Shown here piece by piece: positions 14,881-27,590 of a DNA stretch of 64,000 nt. Origin of the DNA: Podocnemis expansa (taxonomy: Eukaryota > Chordata > Testudines > Podocnemididae); assembly GCA_007922195.1 (NCBI GenBank), contig ML682088.1, positions 1,568,539 through 1,632,538 on the forward strand. Reading direction: 5' to 3'. A program made the translations under genes and the position numbers. The notes below the pieces were generated by a model. That model worked only from the letters and a program-made list of their open reading frames with translations, did no database searches and was not told the origin of the DNA. How positions within the stretch are numbered: position 1 is the first letter of the stretch; each line of letters opens with the position of its first letter.

Positions 14881-17226
14881 TATGAACTCCAACCTGTTAA
14901 AGAGAGCCATGGCAGTCTAGACTTCAACTTCCCCCCTTCATTTCCCCTTCCTATTGCCGGGCAGCTCCTATGAACAGACAGCCCGTTGTGGCAATGAACT
15001 TCCCTGTCCCCCAATAAAAACTTATTTTAGTCATATAAGCTCTCTTGTCTGGCTTAGTCGCCCCTCCCCCCAGCCAAAAATGGTGATTTTTGTTAACTAT
15101 TGTTAACTCCAAGAGCATTATTCTTTGCAAATGCAAATACACAGAAATGGCGAGCAGGGTTTCGAAAGTTTAAAAGAGGATAGATTTCCAGTTGGACTGG
15201 GGATGAATTCATACTGGGTAGTGCATATTGAAGACTGATTAATAGGATGCAGTCAGAAGCAGCCTTCTTGCAGCAGAGAGAAATAGCCAAGAATCCTCCA
15301 CTTGCAAAGTGATTCCCCGCCTGTCCATCCATCCGACACAGTTTAAATCCCAGGTGTCCTAATTCAACTTTTTCAATGAGACACCCTGGAGCATTTCAAG
15401 AGGGTGTCAACAGTTGTGTTCATTTTTATTTGAATAAAACCCATGCGACCTGCACATTAAAAACGTGCCTTTTATCTCCTGAGGTGAAGGGTTCTGCAAA
15501 TTCATTCCAACACAGGGGCTTGAAAACATCCTTATTTTTAGTAACCCTTTCAAGCTCCGGGCCTCGATTCTTTGAAACCTAACGTTGAGCAAGCATATGA
15601 GAGTCTCGTTTTCCTCTGTAGGGTGCAGCAAGGGCTTTTGTTTTGACTGTGTGCGGTGCTGAGGTTTGGAGGTGCAGCTATGTGCTCCCTTACCCAGCCT
15701 TGTCATTTTGCGACTGCTTTGGGAGTTCAGTGGTCAGTTTGCGAATAAAGCTGCAGAGACAAATGGGCTCTGAATTTTGTCTTGATGCTCAGAGTCACTC
15801 CCCTCGTAAGGCTATTTAAGAAAAAAAATGCTGCTTAACATTTGGAGGCAGCAGATGTTTTAACAGTCTCAATTTGGAGATTAATCGAGTGCCATATGTT
15901 GAATACCTCCCCCCCAAAGGAAAAAAAAACTTTTCACATAAGCTCTCTCCCGCCTTCTGATGAGCTGTTTTGGCACTTCAAGAGCATAAATGATTCAACC
16001 AAACACTGTCCTTATTTAAAAAAAAAAGCAAAAAAAAAAAAAAACCCAAAAAAAAAAACCCGCATTATGTTTATGCCAACACCTTGCAAAACATGACACC
16101 AGTGTCTGCAAAAAAGTTGCGTTTGCAGCCTCATGGGGGAATCCCTCCCTGCTAGGATGCCCCGATGTGGAGCTGCGACCCCTCCACGCATGCTGGATTT
16201 TCGCGGAAAATTTTTCCAACACCCGCTGGAATCATTTTTCCCGGGAAAGCAGAGCCTCTGCTCTGCACCAGAGGGGGTGCTGTGCCGCCGAAAACCCCAC
16301 AGCAATGGTTTCAAAAGCAATAATCCCTCCTCAAGCTAGTGCCACTCACTTTCGGAACATTTTTCTCCTTTTCTTTATATTAATAGTGCTGAACAATTTA
16401 TTTAAGAAAGGGAGAGTGGAGGCTACTTTATTAGTGTGCTTTTTAGCGTGAAAGCTCTGCAAAAGTCTTTGTTTTGGATCGGGTACAGCAGCCAGTCTCT
16501 CCATGAGGGATTTAATTTATTATTTTAATTTCTCACTGGGGGCGGGGGGGAAGAGATCTAAGCATCCTGAAGATATTTCCAGGCACACTATCAGATTAAA
16601 CTTTGTCTCCAAACCAAAGACTAACAGGGATGTATGTAGCTTTTATTTTTTTAAAAAATCCAAATGGAGAGAGAGGGTTATTTAAATTGAATAAATCTTC
16701 CCTGGCAATGTTTGTAACATGAACACTGGAGCCTGAGGCATTAGAATCTGAAAGTGAAACTGGCTGAAAGCAATCCACTAGCCCTTTAGCCCCCCCTAAC
16801 AAACCCCCCCCACCCACCTCCACCAGCAGTATGGTTTTTCACTAAGCTGAGAGAAATGCAGAAAACAAACAAACATCATGAATCATAACCTGTAAAACAG
16901 CTTTTAAAAATAAAATTTAAGTTTCAGTCATCTCAATTGTTTTTTATGGGCTCATGTTTTGTTAATGTGATTTGACAGTTGTGCTTTGTGCCTCCACAGT
17001 CCAATTCAAAGTAGGCATCATAGTAAAAAGGTACCTTTCCACCCCCTCATTGTCAGTTGTGTATGTGTGTTAATTAGGAGGTAGAAATCATAGGACCTGT
17101 GGGTGCCTCACCTACATAGCTACCAAAAAAGTTAATTCTAATAGTATCATTAAGAGTGAGAGAAGCTGTATCATTTGAAGCTATATCATTTGGGTCAGAG
17201 AAGCTATAGCATTTGAAATATTATAG
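14881..17226. other. Upstream intergenic, largely non-repetitive
   Basis: No repeat ends, coding exons or RNA genes are recognised. A-rich runs lie at 16017-16060. A short run of GAAGCTRTATCATTTG-like words lies at 17163-17218 just before the tandem duplication. The lack of obvious repeats over about 2.3 kb so close to a developmental cell-cycle gene may mean conserved regulatory DNA, but that is inference. Confidence 0.5.
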
Positions 17227-17590
17227 TTACCTAAAATCACCAGTGCAACAAGCAACATTTGCTCTCCAATAAAATAGTCTCTGCACTTGGATGCTTCTTT
17301 CATAGGCATACCAGACTCATAAATAGATTATTCCAAGGTGAGCATTGTAATAGATTTTCAAACAAATTCTTCCTTTCCATTTTATGCAAAGTTCACCTGC
17401 TATTATACTTACATGAAATCACCAATGCTACAAGCAACATCTGCTCTCCAATAAAATAGTTTCCGCACTTGGATGCTTCTTTCACAGGCATAGCAGTTAG
17501 ACTCATAAGTAGATTATTCCAAGGTGAGCATTGTAATGGATTTTCAAACAAACTCTTCCTTTCCATTTTATGAAAAGTTCACCTGCTTTA
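17227..17590. repeat. Tandem duplication, two ~182-bp units
   Basis: Unit 1 starts TTACCTAAAATCACC at 17227 and unit 2 starts TTACATGAAATCACC at 17409. They share long identical stretches, including GCTCTCCAATAAAATAGT and AGATTATTCCAAGGTGAGCA, and both end near TTCACCTGCT. The divergence is modest, with scattered substitutions and a few-base insertion (GCAGTTAG in unit 2). There is no coding frame across the junction. Confidence 0.9.
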
Positions 17591-17876
17591 ATTAAGGGAA
17601 GATTTTCAGGGCTGGGATTTTCACTATGTTTGTACAGTCCACAGTCCTTATCATAACTGTAAAGTTAGTTTGAACAGAGGTTCACTAAAGACCTACCATC
17701 AGGCTGCAAGATCTGGAAAACATGGCTTATGGTGGCAGACAAAGAAAATCATTATATCTAGTTTAACCAAGAAAAGCTAAAGTGACTTAATCATGGTTTA
17801 AAAATACCTAAATGGGTAAGAGATTCAACTACTAGATGGCTCTACAATCTAGCAAAGAAGCATAGTGAGATTCAAT

Positions 17877-19093
17877 GGGTATGTCTACACTATGAACTTA
17901 AGTCAACTTAAGGAGGCTTACGTCGATTTAAGCAAAGCCCTGTCCACATTTGGAGTTCATTAAGTCGACTTCAGAGCTTCCTTAAGTCAACTTAATAACT
18001 CCTGCCCCTAAAGTCGACTTTAAGAGTTATGTCTGACCCTGCCAGCAGATTCAAAAATTTGGGGATCCTGGGGGGCAATTACCACACCAGTGGGGTACGG
18101 GGTAATCTTTATTAAAACAGATATGGGAGTAGGGTGAGTGGTGGGGTGTATGTGTGGTGTTTGTCATGGTGTTTTCAGTGAGGCATTGTGGGGTGCTAAA
18201 CTTTGTGGAGTGGGACAGGTTGGGGGACAATGAGAATTCTCAATTAATCTAATTTACAGCTATAAACCTACTCACTGTAACTTAAAAGGTGCTCTAATAC
18301 CATAAAAGGGAAGGGGGGGTGCAATACAAATGTAGCATGTGGCAGTGACAGAGAAGAGTGGAAGCAGATGGGGGAGCAGGAATTTAAAGGTTGGGGGGAC
18401 TCAAAGAAGAAGAGAGGCAAGGGGGTTTTAGGGGCAGTGGGATGGGGATGCACGTGGGGGTTAGGGCAGGGGGACAGAGGCACAAGAGGGGTTGGGACAC
18501 ACGCGGGGGCTCGGGGCAACAGGGGAAGCAGGTGGGGCTGGGCAGCAGGGAACAGAGGAGGGGGAGCGGGGGGCTGGCGGCAGTGGCGGGAGCCGGGGCA
18601 GGTGCAGGAAGCAGGCGGGTGCCGCAGGCGAGATGTTGGGAACCGTCCTGCGTGAGCACCCCAGAACCTCAGCTTTTAAGCTGGTTTTCCCGCCTTTCCC
18701 TGATTACAAGGAATGCAGAGAACAATGGCGGCATGAGTCATACCTTGCAGGACCTTGCAGTCAGGCAGAGCCCACCTACACCAAGCCCTGTAAGAACAAT
18801 GGGCACTCAGGGTGGTAACGGCCATCCAATTAAGTAGAGGGGGCCATCTAGTTAAGTTCAAGAGGGCCATCTGCTCCCCTTAACATTCCTTGCATACTTG
18901 AGTGATGGCCCGGGAGGGGCGGCCATAAAATCAATACAATGAGTCATGAACAAAGTCGACTTAATAAAGTTGACTTAATGCAATGTGGACTCACTAAGTC
19001 GACTTAAGAAGGTCTACTTAAAGTCAACTTTAAGTAGACTTTATTAAGTCAACTTAATAAAGTCGACTTAGCTTTTGTAGTGTAGACATAGCC
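17877..19093. mobile_element. Long TCGA-palindrome element, AAGTCGACTT subfamily
   Basis: 1.2 kb. The left end is GGGTATGTCTACACTATG and the right end TTTTGTAGTGTAGACATAGCC. Both terminal 100-150 bp zones are packed with TTAAGTCGACTTAA-type words. The middle (about 18040-18930) is different: a purine-rich GC block (18360-18660) whose open frames on both strands look compositional, then GGGCCATCTRGTTAAG words. It is the largest member of the family here and may be closer to the parent element, but no transposase is recognisable. The flanking triplets are AAT (left) and AGT (right). Confidence 0.72.
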
Positions 19094-19155
19094 AGTAGTT
19101 GGAAAGTGAAGCTAGACCAATTCAGACTAGAAGTGATGTGCAGGCTCTTCACATT

Positions 19156-19610
19156 GGCTATGTCTACATTGTAAAAGCTAAGTCGACTTTATTAAGTCGA
19201 CTTAATAAAGTCTACTTACAGTAGACTTTAAGTAGACCTTATTAAGTCAACTTAGTGAGTACATCCTCCGACCTGCCAGAATTAACATCAGTGAGTACAT
19301 ACTACATTAAGTCGACTTTATAAAGTTGACTTTAAATGGGTGTCCTGGCTTAATTTGACTTAATAAAGTCGAATTAATGGTCTCATTGCACTAAGTCAAC
19401 TTTATTAAGTTGACTTAGTTAGTCCAGATTGCCTTAAGTCGACTTAATAAAGTCGACTTAATGGTAAAGTCAACTTTATAAGTGGACCTTATAAAGTCGA
19501 CTTTACTGGACCCTAAAGTCGACTTTATTGCCCTGCAGTGTAGACAGGGCTCTGTTTAAGTCGACTTAAGGGCCCCTAAGTCTACTTAAACACATAGTGT
19601 AGACGTACCC
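19156..19610. mobile_element. TCGA-palindrome MITE, AAGTCGACTT subfamily, inverted copy
   Basis: 455 bp, in the opposite orientation to the 17877 copy. It starts GGCTATGTCTACATTG and ends CATAGTGTAGACGTACCC, so its right end pairs with the left end of that copy. It is flanked by ATT on both sides (19153-19155, 19611-19613), fitting a 3-bp duplication. The interior is a dense series of AAGTCGACTT, TTATTAAGTCGACTTAATAA and variants. Confidence 0.82.
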
Positions 19611-19699
19611 ATTGAGCATAATTAACCATTGGAATAGGGACTGGATGGGTTCCACATTAACTGAAGTCTTTAATCAAGATGAGATAACTTTCCTAAAGG

Positions 19700-19825
19700 C
19701 ATAATATAGCTCAAATGAAAGTTTCGGGGTTGATGCAAAAATTACTGAAGATCTGTGCATTGTGTTATGCAAGAGGTCAAACTAGATTATCATAATAGCC
19801 TCTTCTGGTCTTAAATGTACAGATC
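19700..19825 (+). repeat. CR1 3' end fragment, degraded
   Basis: The segment contains TATGCAAGAGGTCAAACTAGAT followed by TATCATAATAGCCTCTTCTGGTC. This is the same block order as the CR1 ends at 4250 and 30470, with more substitutions. Confidence 0.55.
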
Positions 19826-20439
19826 CTTGAATCTGTAATGGCCAATAATATAGGTAGATGCAGATTTAGGGCTCAATCCTAACTCAGGAAAAACCTCATT
19901 AAAGTAATGAGCATTTTGTTGAAGGAGGGATAAAGAACTTCATCATGACTGTCACCACTGTATGATCCGCATAATATGTTTGGTTGTGTTTGGTTCTACT
20001 TAAGTTTGTTGGTCTTATGGCTTGATCCCATAGAATAAGACACTAGGAATTTGATCTTTTACCCTCTAAAGTCAGTAGCAAAGTTCCCATTATTTTGGGG
20101 GGAGGCGTAGGGCAGCATCAAACATGGTGTACATTCAACTCCCAGGGAAATCAGCAAAAACTGGAAGCCCTTAGCACCTTACAGGTTTGGGCCATTGTTG
20201 TGTGGAATCTTGTGGGTAGAATTTCATTCTTCTTTTTTTCTATGCATGGAAAAGTTCATTTTTGCAGCAGATAGTTGAAAGCAGAGCAGGTACACATGTG
20301 AAGGGGAAATTTTGGAGGGTTACTGACAAAATCTGTCATTATTTATTATTAATTAATAAATAGTAATTTACTGAGATACTTTGGTGCCTGCTACATTTTA
20401 GTGTAGTGAGGCTTTGGTGCTTTATTTTTATGATTGAAG

Positions 20440-20640
20440 GAGGGGAAGAGCAATGGTTAGCATACTAGCCTTCACTGTGGGATATTTAGGTTCAGTTTTG
20501 CTCCCTCACAAACGTACTGTATTGAGGTTACAGGAGCGTTGTTAAATACTTCAATATTGTCAGGATTTCATCCATAAAGGCAGATCCTCGGCTGTAATAA
20601 ATGATCGGAACTCCATTGTTTTCAGTGAAACTATGACAGT
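20440..20640 (+). repeat. MIR-like SINE remnant
   Basis: CAATGGTTAGCATACTAGCC then TTTAGGTTCAGTTTTGCTCC aligns by eye with the tRNA-like head of MIR/CORE-SINEs (GTGGTTAGAGCACTGG...GGTTCAAATCC). It is highly decayed, and the extent is approximate. Confidence 0.4.
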
Positions 20641-20734
20641 TAACATCACTTAAAGATCTGCTTCAGAGTTCAACAGAGTGAGATTTATTATATTGATTTT
20701 TCTTTTTTTAGAATTCTATTGTATAGAAATATAG

Positions 20735-20990
20735 GAACTGCAGTTGTCCATTTAGTCCAACATTTTGTGTGTGACAGAGTCCAATATCTGCTGCTTCCAG
20801 GGAAAGTGCAAAAACCCCATGTCATTGCAACTATTAAATAACCTGCCTACAGACAAAAGTCCTTTGTAACTTCCATTTTACAAAGGTTGACCTGCACCCT
20901 GCTGCATCATAGTTTATTTCTCTTCCAAACTGGTAGAGATTGTTCTTTAAATGCTGAAGACGACTCTAAAAATCTATAAAATAGTTAGTT
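20735..20990 (-). repeat. CR1-like LINE tail fragment
   Basis: It contains CAGTTGTCCATTTAGTCCAAC, GAGTCCAATATCTGCTGCTTCC and the later GGTTGACCTGCACC block, in the same order as the element at 3055-3290 and typical of reverse-complemented CR1 3' regions. It is degraded and has no frame. Confidence 0.45.
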
Positions 20991-21049
20991 TCTGTTACCT
21001 TCTGTATCACTTTTCTAAATGGTTGTGCTTGTCCCCATCCATTTTGTTT

Positions 21050-21265
21050 TAAGTTCCAGAGAGGTAGCCATGTTAGTCTGTTTCAGCAAAACAAATGAGG
21101 AGTCCTGTTGCACCTTAAAGACTAACAAATTTATTTGGGCATTAGCGTTCGTGAGCTATAACTTACTTGCATCTGATGAAGTGGGTTTTAGTTCACAAAA
21201 GCTATTGCTCAAATAAATTTGTTAGTCTTTAAGGTGTCACAGGACTCTTCGTTTGTTTTGCTTTA
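21050..21265. repeat. GTTAGTCTG interspersed repeat, head-to-head form
   Basis: The left part reads GGTAGCCATGTTAGTCTG then GGAGTCCTGTTGCACC and AAAGACTAACAAATTTATTT. The right part is an inverted version, AAATAAATTTGTTAGTCTTT then GTGTCACAGGACTC. This high-copy family is familiar from turtle and crocodilian DNA. Related copies here are at 38657, 49735, 51306, 51968 and 55663. The class (SINE-like or a fold-back DNA element) is unclear, because only the left end carries the GTAGCC...TTAGTCTG head. Confidence 0.7.
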
Positions 21266-21594
21266 GTTGCTAAAGAGCACTGTTATGAAGAGGAGTGGAA
21301 CCAAGACAAGAGGAAGTAAAACTAACTATTTTTAGTTGATTTTCTGAACTTTGGTAGATGGGAAATATTAATTAATTGGCATCACCCTTAAATTGTCCTT
21401 TATTTTCACATTCTTGGGTGCAGGGTGTTTGAGAGTTTAAAAAAAAGAGCTTTGCTTCATCAAAATCTAAAGTCTTGATTCTTCTCTTTTGTCAGTCTTA
21501 CAGCAGTGACGTTTCATTGACTTCACTCTTAGTGGCTGCCTAAAAATCATAGGTGAAATCCGGGCCCCACTCTGCTAAACACTGAACAAACACC

Positions 21595-21700
21595 CTTACC
21601 ATCTTGTACTGACTGTAAGGTCTTTGAGGCAGATGTCATCTAGTATTTCTGTGCCTTGTCCAGCACCCAATATAGTTTGTGTTTAGCAAATAATAAGCAA
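21595..21700 (+). repeat. MIR/L2-type 3' tail
   Basis: It reads GACTGTAAGGTCTTTGAGGCAG, then GTGCCTTGTCCAGCACCCAAT, the usual 3' tail words of MIR/L2-related repeats. Similar tails lie at 26005-26110 and 44985-45065. Confidence 0.5.
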
Positions 21701-22639
21701 TGACAATCCTGTTAGATCTCACTCTAACTGAGTTTCTGACCTTCCATTCATCACTCTCTGGACAAATTAGTTTGCATTTATCTGGTTCAAACTTATTAAT
21801 TGCTCAAAGTCTTGTTGTGTGATTACTTTGCCCTCTCTGGCATTGGCAACCTCTCTCACTTTTAGACATCTGCAAAAAATAAAGTGTTTTTCCCTTTCTC
21901 TAGATCATTAATAGAGAATACAAAAAGAAACAAACTCCTAAAACAAACCCGACAGCAATCATCTATCTTTGCATCTCCTTGCTGCACGCATCCCTCCAAT
22001 TTGGGTGACTTGTCTCTTCCTTAGAGCATACCAACCAATACACTATGCATGAGGTATTGATCCTTTTCAAGCCAATAAGGAATTAGTGTTCATTTTTATA
22101 AATGTAAATTCAAACAAACATTGAATGTAAAGCTATAAAATAAATCCAAGTTCAGTGCACACTAACTCTTCAAGTAGTGGGGTTGGGAAACGATCTTACA
22201 AGGAACAGTTTAAAAGGGAACCACTCCCAATAAATCTAATATATTATATGAGAGTGAAAGAGTGGCTGCAAGATTATAAAGACACCCATTTTATTTTTTT
22301 ATATTCATTCAATATAACGGGTGGACTGATTTTTCTTTTCCTTTCTGCTATGAGCTCCCAGGAACACACCGTTAGAAGTTGCTTGGTGTACAGCTGTGAT
22401 ATCATCACAAAGGCCCCAACTAGCTAATCAAATAATCTGCAATAACTCAGATTAACAATAGTCAGTGTTTTATGAATATTAACTATTTAATCACCACACC
22501 ACCACTGGGAAGAAGAGAAATAGTGGGAGATTTTCCCAAGTGCTCAGTGTTGGCCTGACTCTGCGCTTATTGAAGAAGATTCCCTTTTACTTTGGCAGGA
22601 ATAGAACTGGATTGTTACTGAGTGATTTTGAAAAATCCC

Positions 22640-22860
22640 ATCAACAAATATCGTTCCTGTTTTACAAAGGGAGAAAGTTATATTCCGAGGACCAAAGATA
22701 CCATTGCATAAATAAGCAGGTGGGACTCCTAATAGAACTGTACCTGTTTACATGAAAGCTGAATTTAGCGAAGGAAGGTGAAGTGACCTAGATCAAAACT
22801 CAGAGGTTCCCGACCCCCAACTCTGTGCCTCATCCAATAGACCACATTGCTAGCTATTCA
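22640..22860 (-). repeat. MIR-like SINE, reverse orientation
   Basis: Read on the minus strand it gives a tRNA-like head (GTGGTCTATTGGATGAGGC), then GTCACTTCACC and a decayed Pol III SINE body. The order matches MIR/CORE-SINE elements. The extent is approximate. Confidence 0.55.
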
Positions 22861-23270
22861 CTAGCACTTGCCACAGATATAGCAATGTTAATAGTGTCCT
22901 GGCCAAATCCCAATTGATATAATTACATTCTGCCTCCCTAATTCTCTCTGGAATTTCAATTGGACCTGTTATTCTCCTTCACTTACTACCCTAAATTGTT
23001 GTGTAGTGTTGTTGTGAGCTATTAAACAGTTGTCCTGATTATCCCCAGAAGCAACTGTATTTTAAAGGCAAGCAGAGTGATCCTGCTATTCTGTAAAGTT
23101 GTCCTGCCACTAAGCCCTGCCTGGGATTCCCCGCTGAAATGAATGAGGCTTCTTGCATAAAGACAAGTGGCAGGATGTTTTATAAAGAGTGTTGAGATCC
23201 TCCAGGCTCAAAAGTGCTACAAAAATGCAAGGTATTTTTGTGCTGCCTTGTGAATCATTGAGTTCTAAGG

Positions 23271-23686
23271 CGGTAGTTTTCAGCCAGGGGTACATGTACC
23301 CCTGGGGGCACACAGAGGTCTTCCAGCGGGTACAGCAGCTCATCTATATATTTGCCTAATTCTACAACAGCCTACAAAAAAAGCTCTGGTGCAGCCAGTG
23401 CAAACTAAAATTTCATATAGACAGACAATGACTTGTTTATACTGCTCTATTTTACTATACTGTGAATATAAGTATAATATTTATATTGCAATAGATTTAT
23501 TTTATAATTATATGGTACAATATGAAAGTAAGCAATTTTTCAAGCATGGTGTGCTGTGCTCCTTTTGCATTTTTAGGTCTGATTTTGTAAGCAAGTAGTT
23601 TTTAAGTGAGGCTAAACTTGGGGATAAGCAAGACAAATCAGACTCTTGAAAGGGGTACAGCAGTCAGGAAAGGCTGAGAACCAGTG
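23271..23686. mobile_element. hAT (Charlie-like) nonautonomous element
   Basis: 416 bp, starting CGGTAGTTTTCAGCC and ending GGCTGAGAACCAGTG. The flanks are TTCTAAGG (23263-23270) and TTCTAAGC (23687-23694), 7 of 8 matching. Just inside the ends are GGGGTACATGTACCCCTGGG and AAAGGGGTACAGCAG. This end type is shared with the element at 27591. No transposase frame is seen. Confidence 0.85.
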
Positions 23687-23694
23687 TTCTAAGC

Positions 23695-26600
23695 ACACTA
23701 AGTATTGGGGAAAAATCGGATGTTTCCCCCTTCCTATATTTGTATAAAGTATTAAGCGTGCAAATGAAGCATGAGTGAATATTCTGAAGGAGAGATGACT
23801 TTTTGTTTGTCTTTTCCCTGACATTTGAATTATTTCTGTTGCAAATTTGAGAATAATCCATCTGTTAGAAAATATCAGTTTTATAAAATATTCCAGTTTA
23901 CACAACTATTGGGGCAATAGTATAGAACTCCTGCTTTCCTGGAACCGTGGAATCCTCTCTGATTATTTAATTTAGGTCTCATTTCATTAACTCACTATGA
24001 CATCAAATGGAATAAATGAAGTTTAATAGCTTAACAAAAAATAGGTAAATGGACATAAAACATTTTAAACAAATAAACTGTATCAAAGTGAACAATTAAA
24101 CCACTAATTATTGTTTGTGGATTTAGAAGCTCTTATTATAGTTAAATATTTGAGATATTTTGCTGTTCTTTTTGGGCAGAATCATGGAAAATGAACCAAT
24201 GTCAACATTTTGGGTGAAGCAAAGTAATGTTGAATGTCATAATAATGTCATAGTTAATGATCATATTATTTGCTTAACTTATTTTTCATGTGTAATATAA
24301 TGCTTTTGTTGCTGGGACTTCTATGCATTACAAATTATACAAATTAAGAATAACATTTTAAAGTGAATTATAAAATAAAAACATTTTAAAATGCTGTGAC
24401 TCATGATGGTCGTGTTTACAGCCAGATCTTTGAATTAGCTGGCAGTAGGACTCATTGGGCATTTCACTGTGCCATTCATAGACTAAGTAAATCAGTTTAT
24501 ATGTCTAAGGAGAAATTTGCTCCAGTCACAAGACCCTATGTACGCTGTAAGTTGTTAGCAAACAATCATGGTGTCTCTGCTATTTCACTGACTCTAATGG
24601 AAGTTTGCCTCAGTAAACACTATGTAGAGCTCAGAATTTGGCCCAGCATTTAGCCTGTGACAATGCAGTGAATTCCTCTCTTAGTTCTAAACTCTGCCCT
24701 CTGTTGCATCCAGGCAACCTCCCTTTGGTTTCCGATTCTGACCTTATTATTTAGGAAAGACATTTTGGTGCAGGTATTTTTAGGATAAGACGACTGGCCC
24801 AGTATATGTGTTTAGGGGTTTTCTTTCTTACTTGGTGGTGGGCCAAATACTTTTCTACTCACATCTTCTACAGGTAGAATTCCATTGACATCAATGAGTA
24901 TTTTGCTTGAAGAAGAACTGAGTAAAGATCAGTTTTTTTTAAAGGTGCTAGTACTCTCCTTTTCCCTGCTGATCCCCCTACCCCATCCCGCTGGGCAGTG
25001 GGGGGTCAACAGAAAAGGTGCTGGTACTCCGCACCATCACAGAAAAAGCATTGGTAAAGACTAAGATGTTGCCCAACTGGCAGGAAATTTAGATCCATCG
25101 TGGCTCTCTTGTTGAGGGGAGAAGAGATCACCCACACTGTTCATTACAGTCAAATTCATGATAGTTGGCCTTTCAGGATTTTCATAGCCTATTCCATTGC
25201 CTAAAGGGGAAAGATCTCCTCAGCACTGATAGAAGCAGTGAGGATTATTGTGTTTTGGGCTTCTGTAAGGTTGCCCTTTCCCAGAGCTATGGTAAACACC
25301 TGGCAAATCTAATGGCTCTACTATAAGGAATGGTTCTGACCTGATTGACTGAATACCCGTTTGGTAGAGATGATATGTGAAAAGGGCTATAAGCATATAA
25401 AAGTTTTGTTTCCATTGACTTGGTAAAAAGAGTGGTGATCCTGGAGTAGGCAGAACAAAGAAAGTCCCCTAGCTGAATTCTGATGGGAGCACCTACCCAT
25501 TTGTCCTAATGGGGGAGCTGCCAACTAAGGGCAGCCCCGGTTAGGAAGCAAGAGTTCCTTCTGATTATTTCATTTTTCTCTGATAAATGGAGGGGACATC
25601 TTTCCTCATCTGGGCTCTTTTGGAATGGACTGGATTAATTCATAATTGTAGCCCACTAGGAGGTAATGTGATGTGAGAAAGGACTGACCCGAGAGTGGTG
25701 TGGGGAACTGTGGTGCGTGAGAGTCATGCATATTGACAGCACTTAGATAATATGGTGATTGGCACTAAATAGATTCCATAGGTAGACTTTATTTTTTCTC
25801 CCTACCACTCACCTCAGTTTGGCTTGGCTTCATCCTTGACCCTGAACCATCCTCTTCCCACATCTCCTAAGTCTGTAAACCTCCCTGTTACCACTGGCAT
25901 TAGATTGTCTGTGTTGTATACCTTGTCTCATCTCTACCTTTGTTGAATGCTTATCCAAGCCTTCATCTTCTTTTGCCTGATCTATTGAAACCACCTTCAT
26001 TGAGATGTTTTAGACTGTAGACTCTTCAAGGTAGGGTCTGTGTTTTTCTTTGTGTTTGTACAGCAGTTAGCACAATGGAGCCCTGGTCCCAGCCAGAGTC
26101 TATGAGTCCTTTCATAATGCTACTAAAAATTCAACATTGAGAGTCAAGGGGGAAAAAATACATCTGGCTTCTGCATCTCACAGGAGGTGATGGAAGCCAC
26201 ACTATCTGAATCATTTAAAAGTGGACTGGAAAAAGCAGTAGAAAAAATAATGTATGAAAAAGTTCTTTTATAAGTTTTCATTTTCATTTGTAGACTCTGT
26301 GTGTGTGCGTGTGTGTGAGACATTTACCACAGTATCTGCACATCTTACAAGCTTCAGTGAATTTAGCCTCCCCATACTTTGGAAGCTGGAGAAGCATTTT
26401 CTATATTTTAGAGGAGGGAAGCAGAAGTGCTGAGCTTTGAAATAAAGAATTTAAATGTCACACAGGAACACATAATAGACTTTTGGAATAAAACCCTCAT
26501 CTGCTAAATTTTACTATAATGCCTTATCAACAAGATCATCATTCCATTAACAACGTTGTCTGAACAGTAAAATCATCTAGTCATCAAAGATACATATGCT

Positions 26601-27344
26601 AGACGGGGCTCAGCAGGTCTCTCTTTCCCCTGGCCTCTTTCCATTTTCTGTGGAAGTTAGAGAGAGTGACATTTGCTGACTCTGGCCCTTAGACGTTTGT
26701 TCAAAGAGCCTTGCACCTGGCTGATACTTTTCTGGTCTTGCTGGGGATTATGGCATCTGCCCTGAAGAGCATCAGATACCTGGAGAACTGTTGCTTCTTT
26801 CCCAAGTTTAACCATGGATATAATGTTTATTGACAACTTTGATGCTTAATGTAACTGTAGCTATTTTTTCCCTTCACACTCCAGAAACAGCTTATTCTTG
26901 TCATGCAGCTGTTGCGTACTGTGTCTTCATTCTGCTTTGGGTGGATTTTCCCATGTTCATACCCCCAGCTTTTGAGTCCTTCTGTCAACGAACAGCTGCA
27001 AGCTGATATTAGATAGAGCTGAATTTTTTTCTTTGCTCACACAAGTTTGTGAACAAAAGAAAGACTAAGAAATGCTGATAAATGAACAAGGTCTTTTGGA
27101 TGATGCAATGTTACCAACACTGCAGACAATCAAAATCCTTGTACTTTTACTCTTTCAAAGCAAAGAAACTTCATAACTCAATGTATTTTATCTGTAAGCC
27201 TCCAAGTTTTTCCGTATAGTCTTGGCAGGGGATATTCTTTCATGCTTCTGGGAGAGAAATACTATCTGATAGCAAGTTGCTGGGCTTTTTTTTCCTTTTT
27301 TGTGGTCTTTTAACTTGACCATATATTGATAACAGGAGTCAGTG
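23695..27344. other. AT-rich intergenic DNA, no gene seen
   Basis: No exon-like conserved frame and no element ends are recognised, apart from an MIR/L2 tail at about 26005-26110 (GACTGTAGACTCTTCAAGG, GTACAGCAGTTAGCACAATG) and a short GT-rich microsatellite at 26298-26317. Confidence 0.5.
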
Positions 27345-27560
27345 ATTTTAATGGTTAGAACTTATGTGAGGAAACTAGCACTCCCGGGTTCTGCTCCTAG
27401 CTTTAACACGGATGTCAGTAAGTTTTGTGTAAATTGTTTAGCATCCCTATACCTCAGTTTATATTCCTGCAAAACAGATATGATCAGCTTTATGTACCTC
27501 TCAGGGGTGTTGTGAGGTTTAATTAATGTTTGCAAAGTGTGCTGGGAGCAACATATAAGA
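27345..27560 (+). repeat. MIR-like SINE
   Basis: A near-complete order of MIR parts: GGTTAGAACTTATGTGAGG, then GGGTTCTGCTCCTAGC, then CCTATACCTCAGTTTA, then TCAGGGGTGTTGTGAGGTTTAATTAATG. This is the classic tRNA-like head, core and tail of an ancient Pol III SINE. Confidence 0.65.
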
Positions 27561-27590
27561 GGTTGCATAGAGAGGAAGAATTATCTAGTG

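Noticed and set aside
16000..16060. Possible processed-gene poly-A tail
   Set aside because: An A-run broken by CCC with no gene-like sequence upstream on the plus strand; more likely simple sequence.
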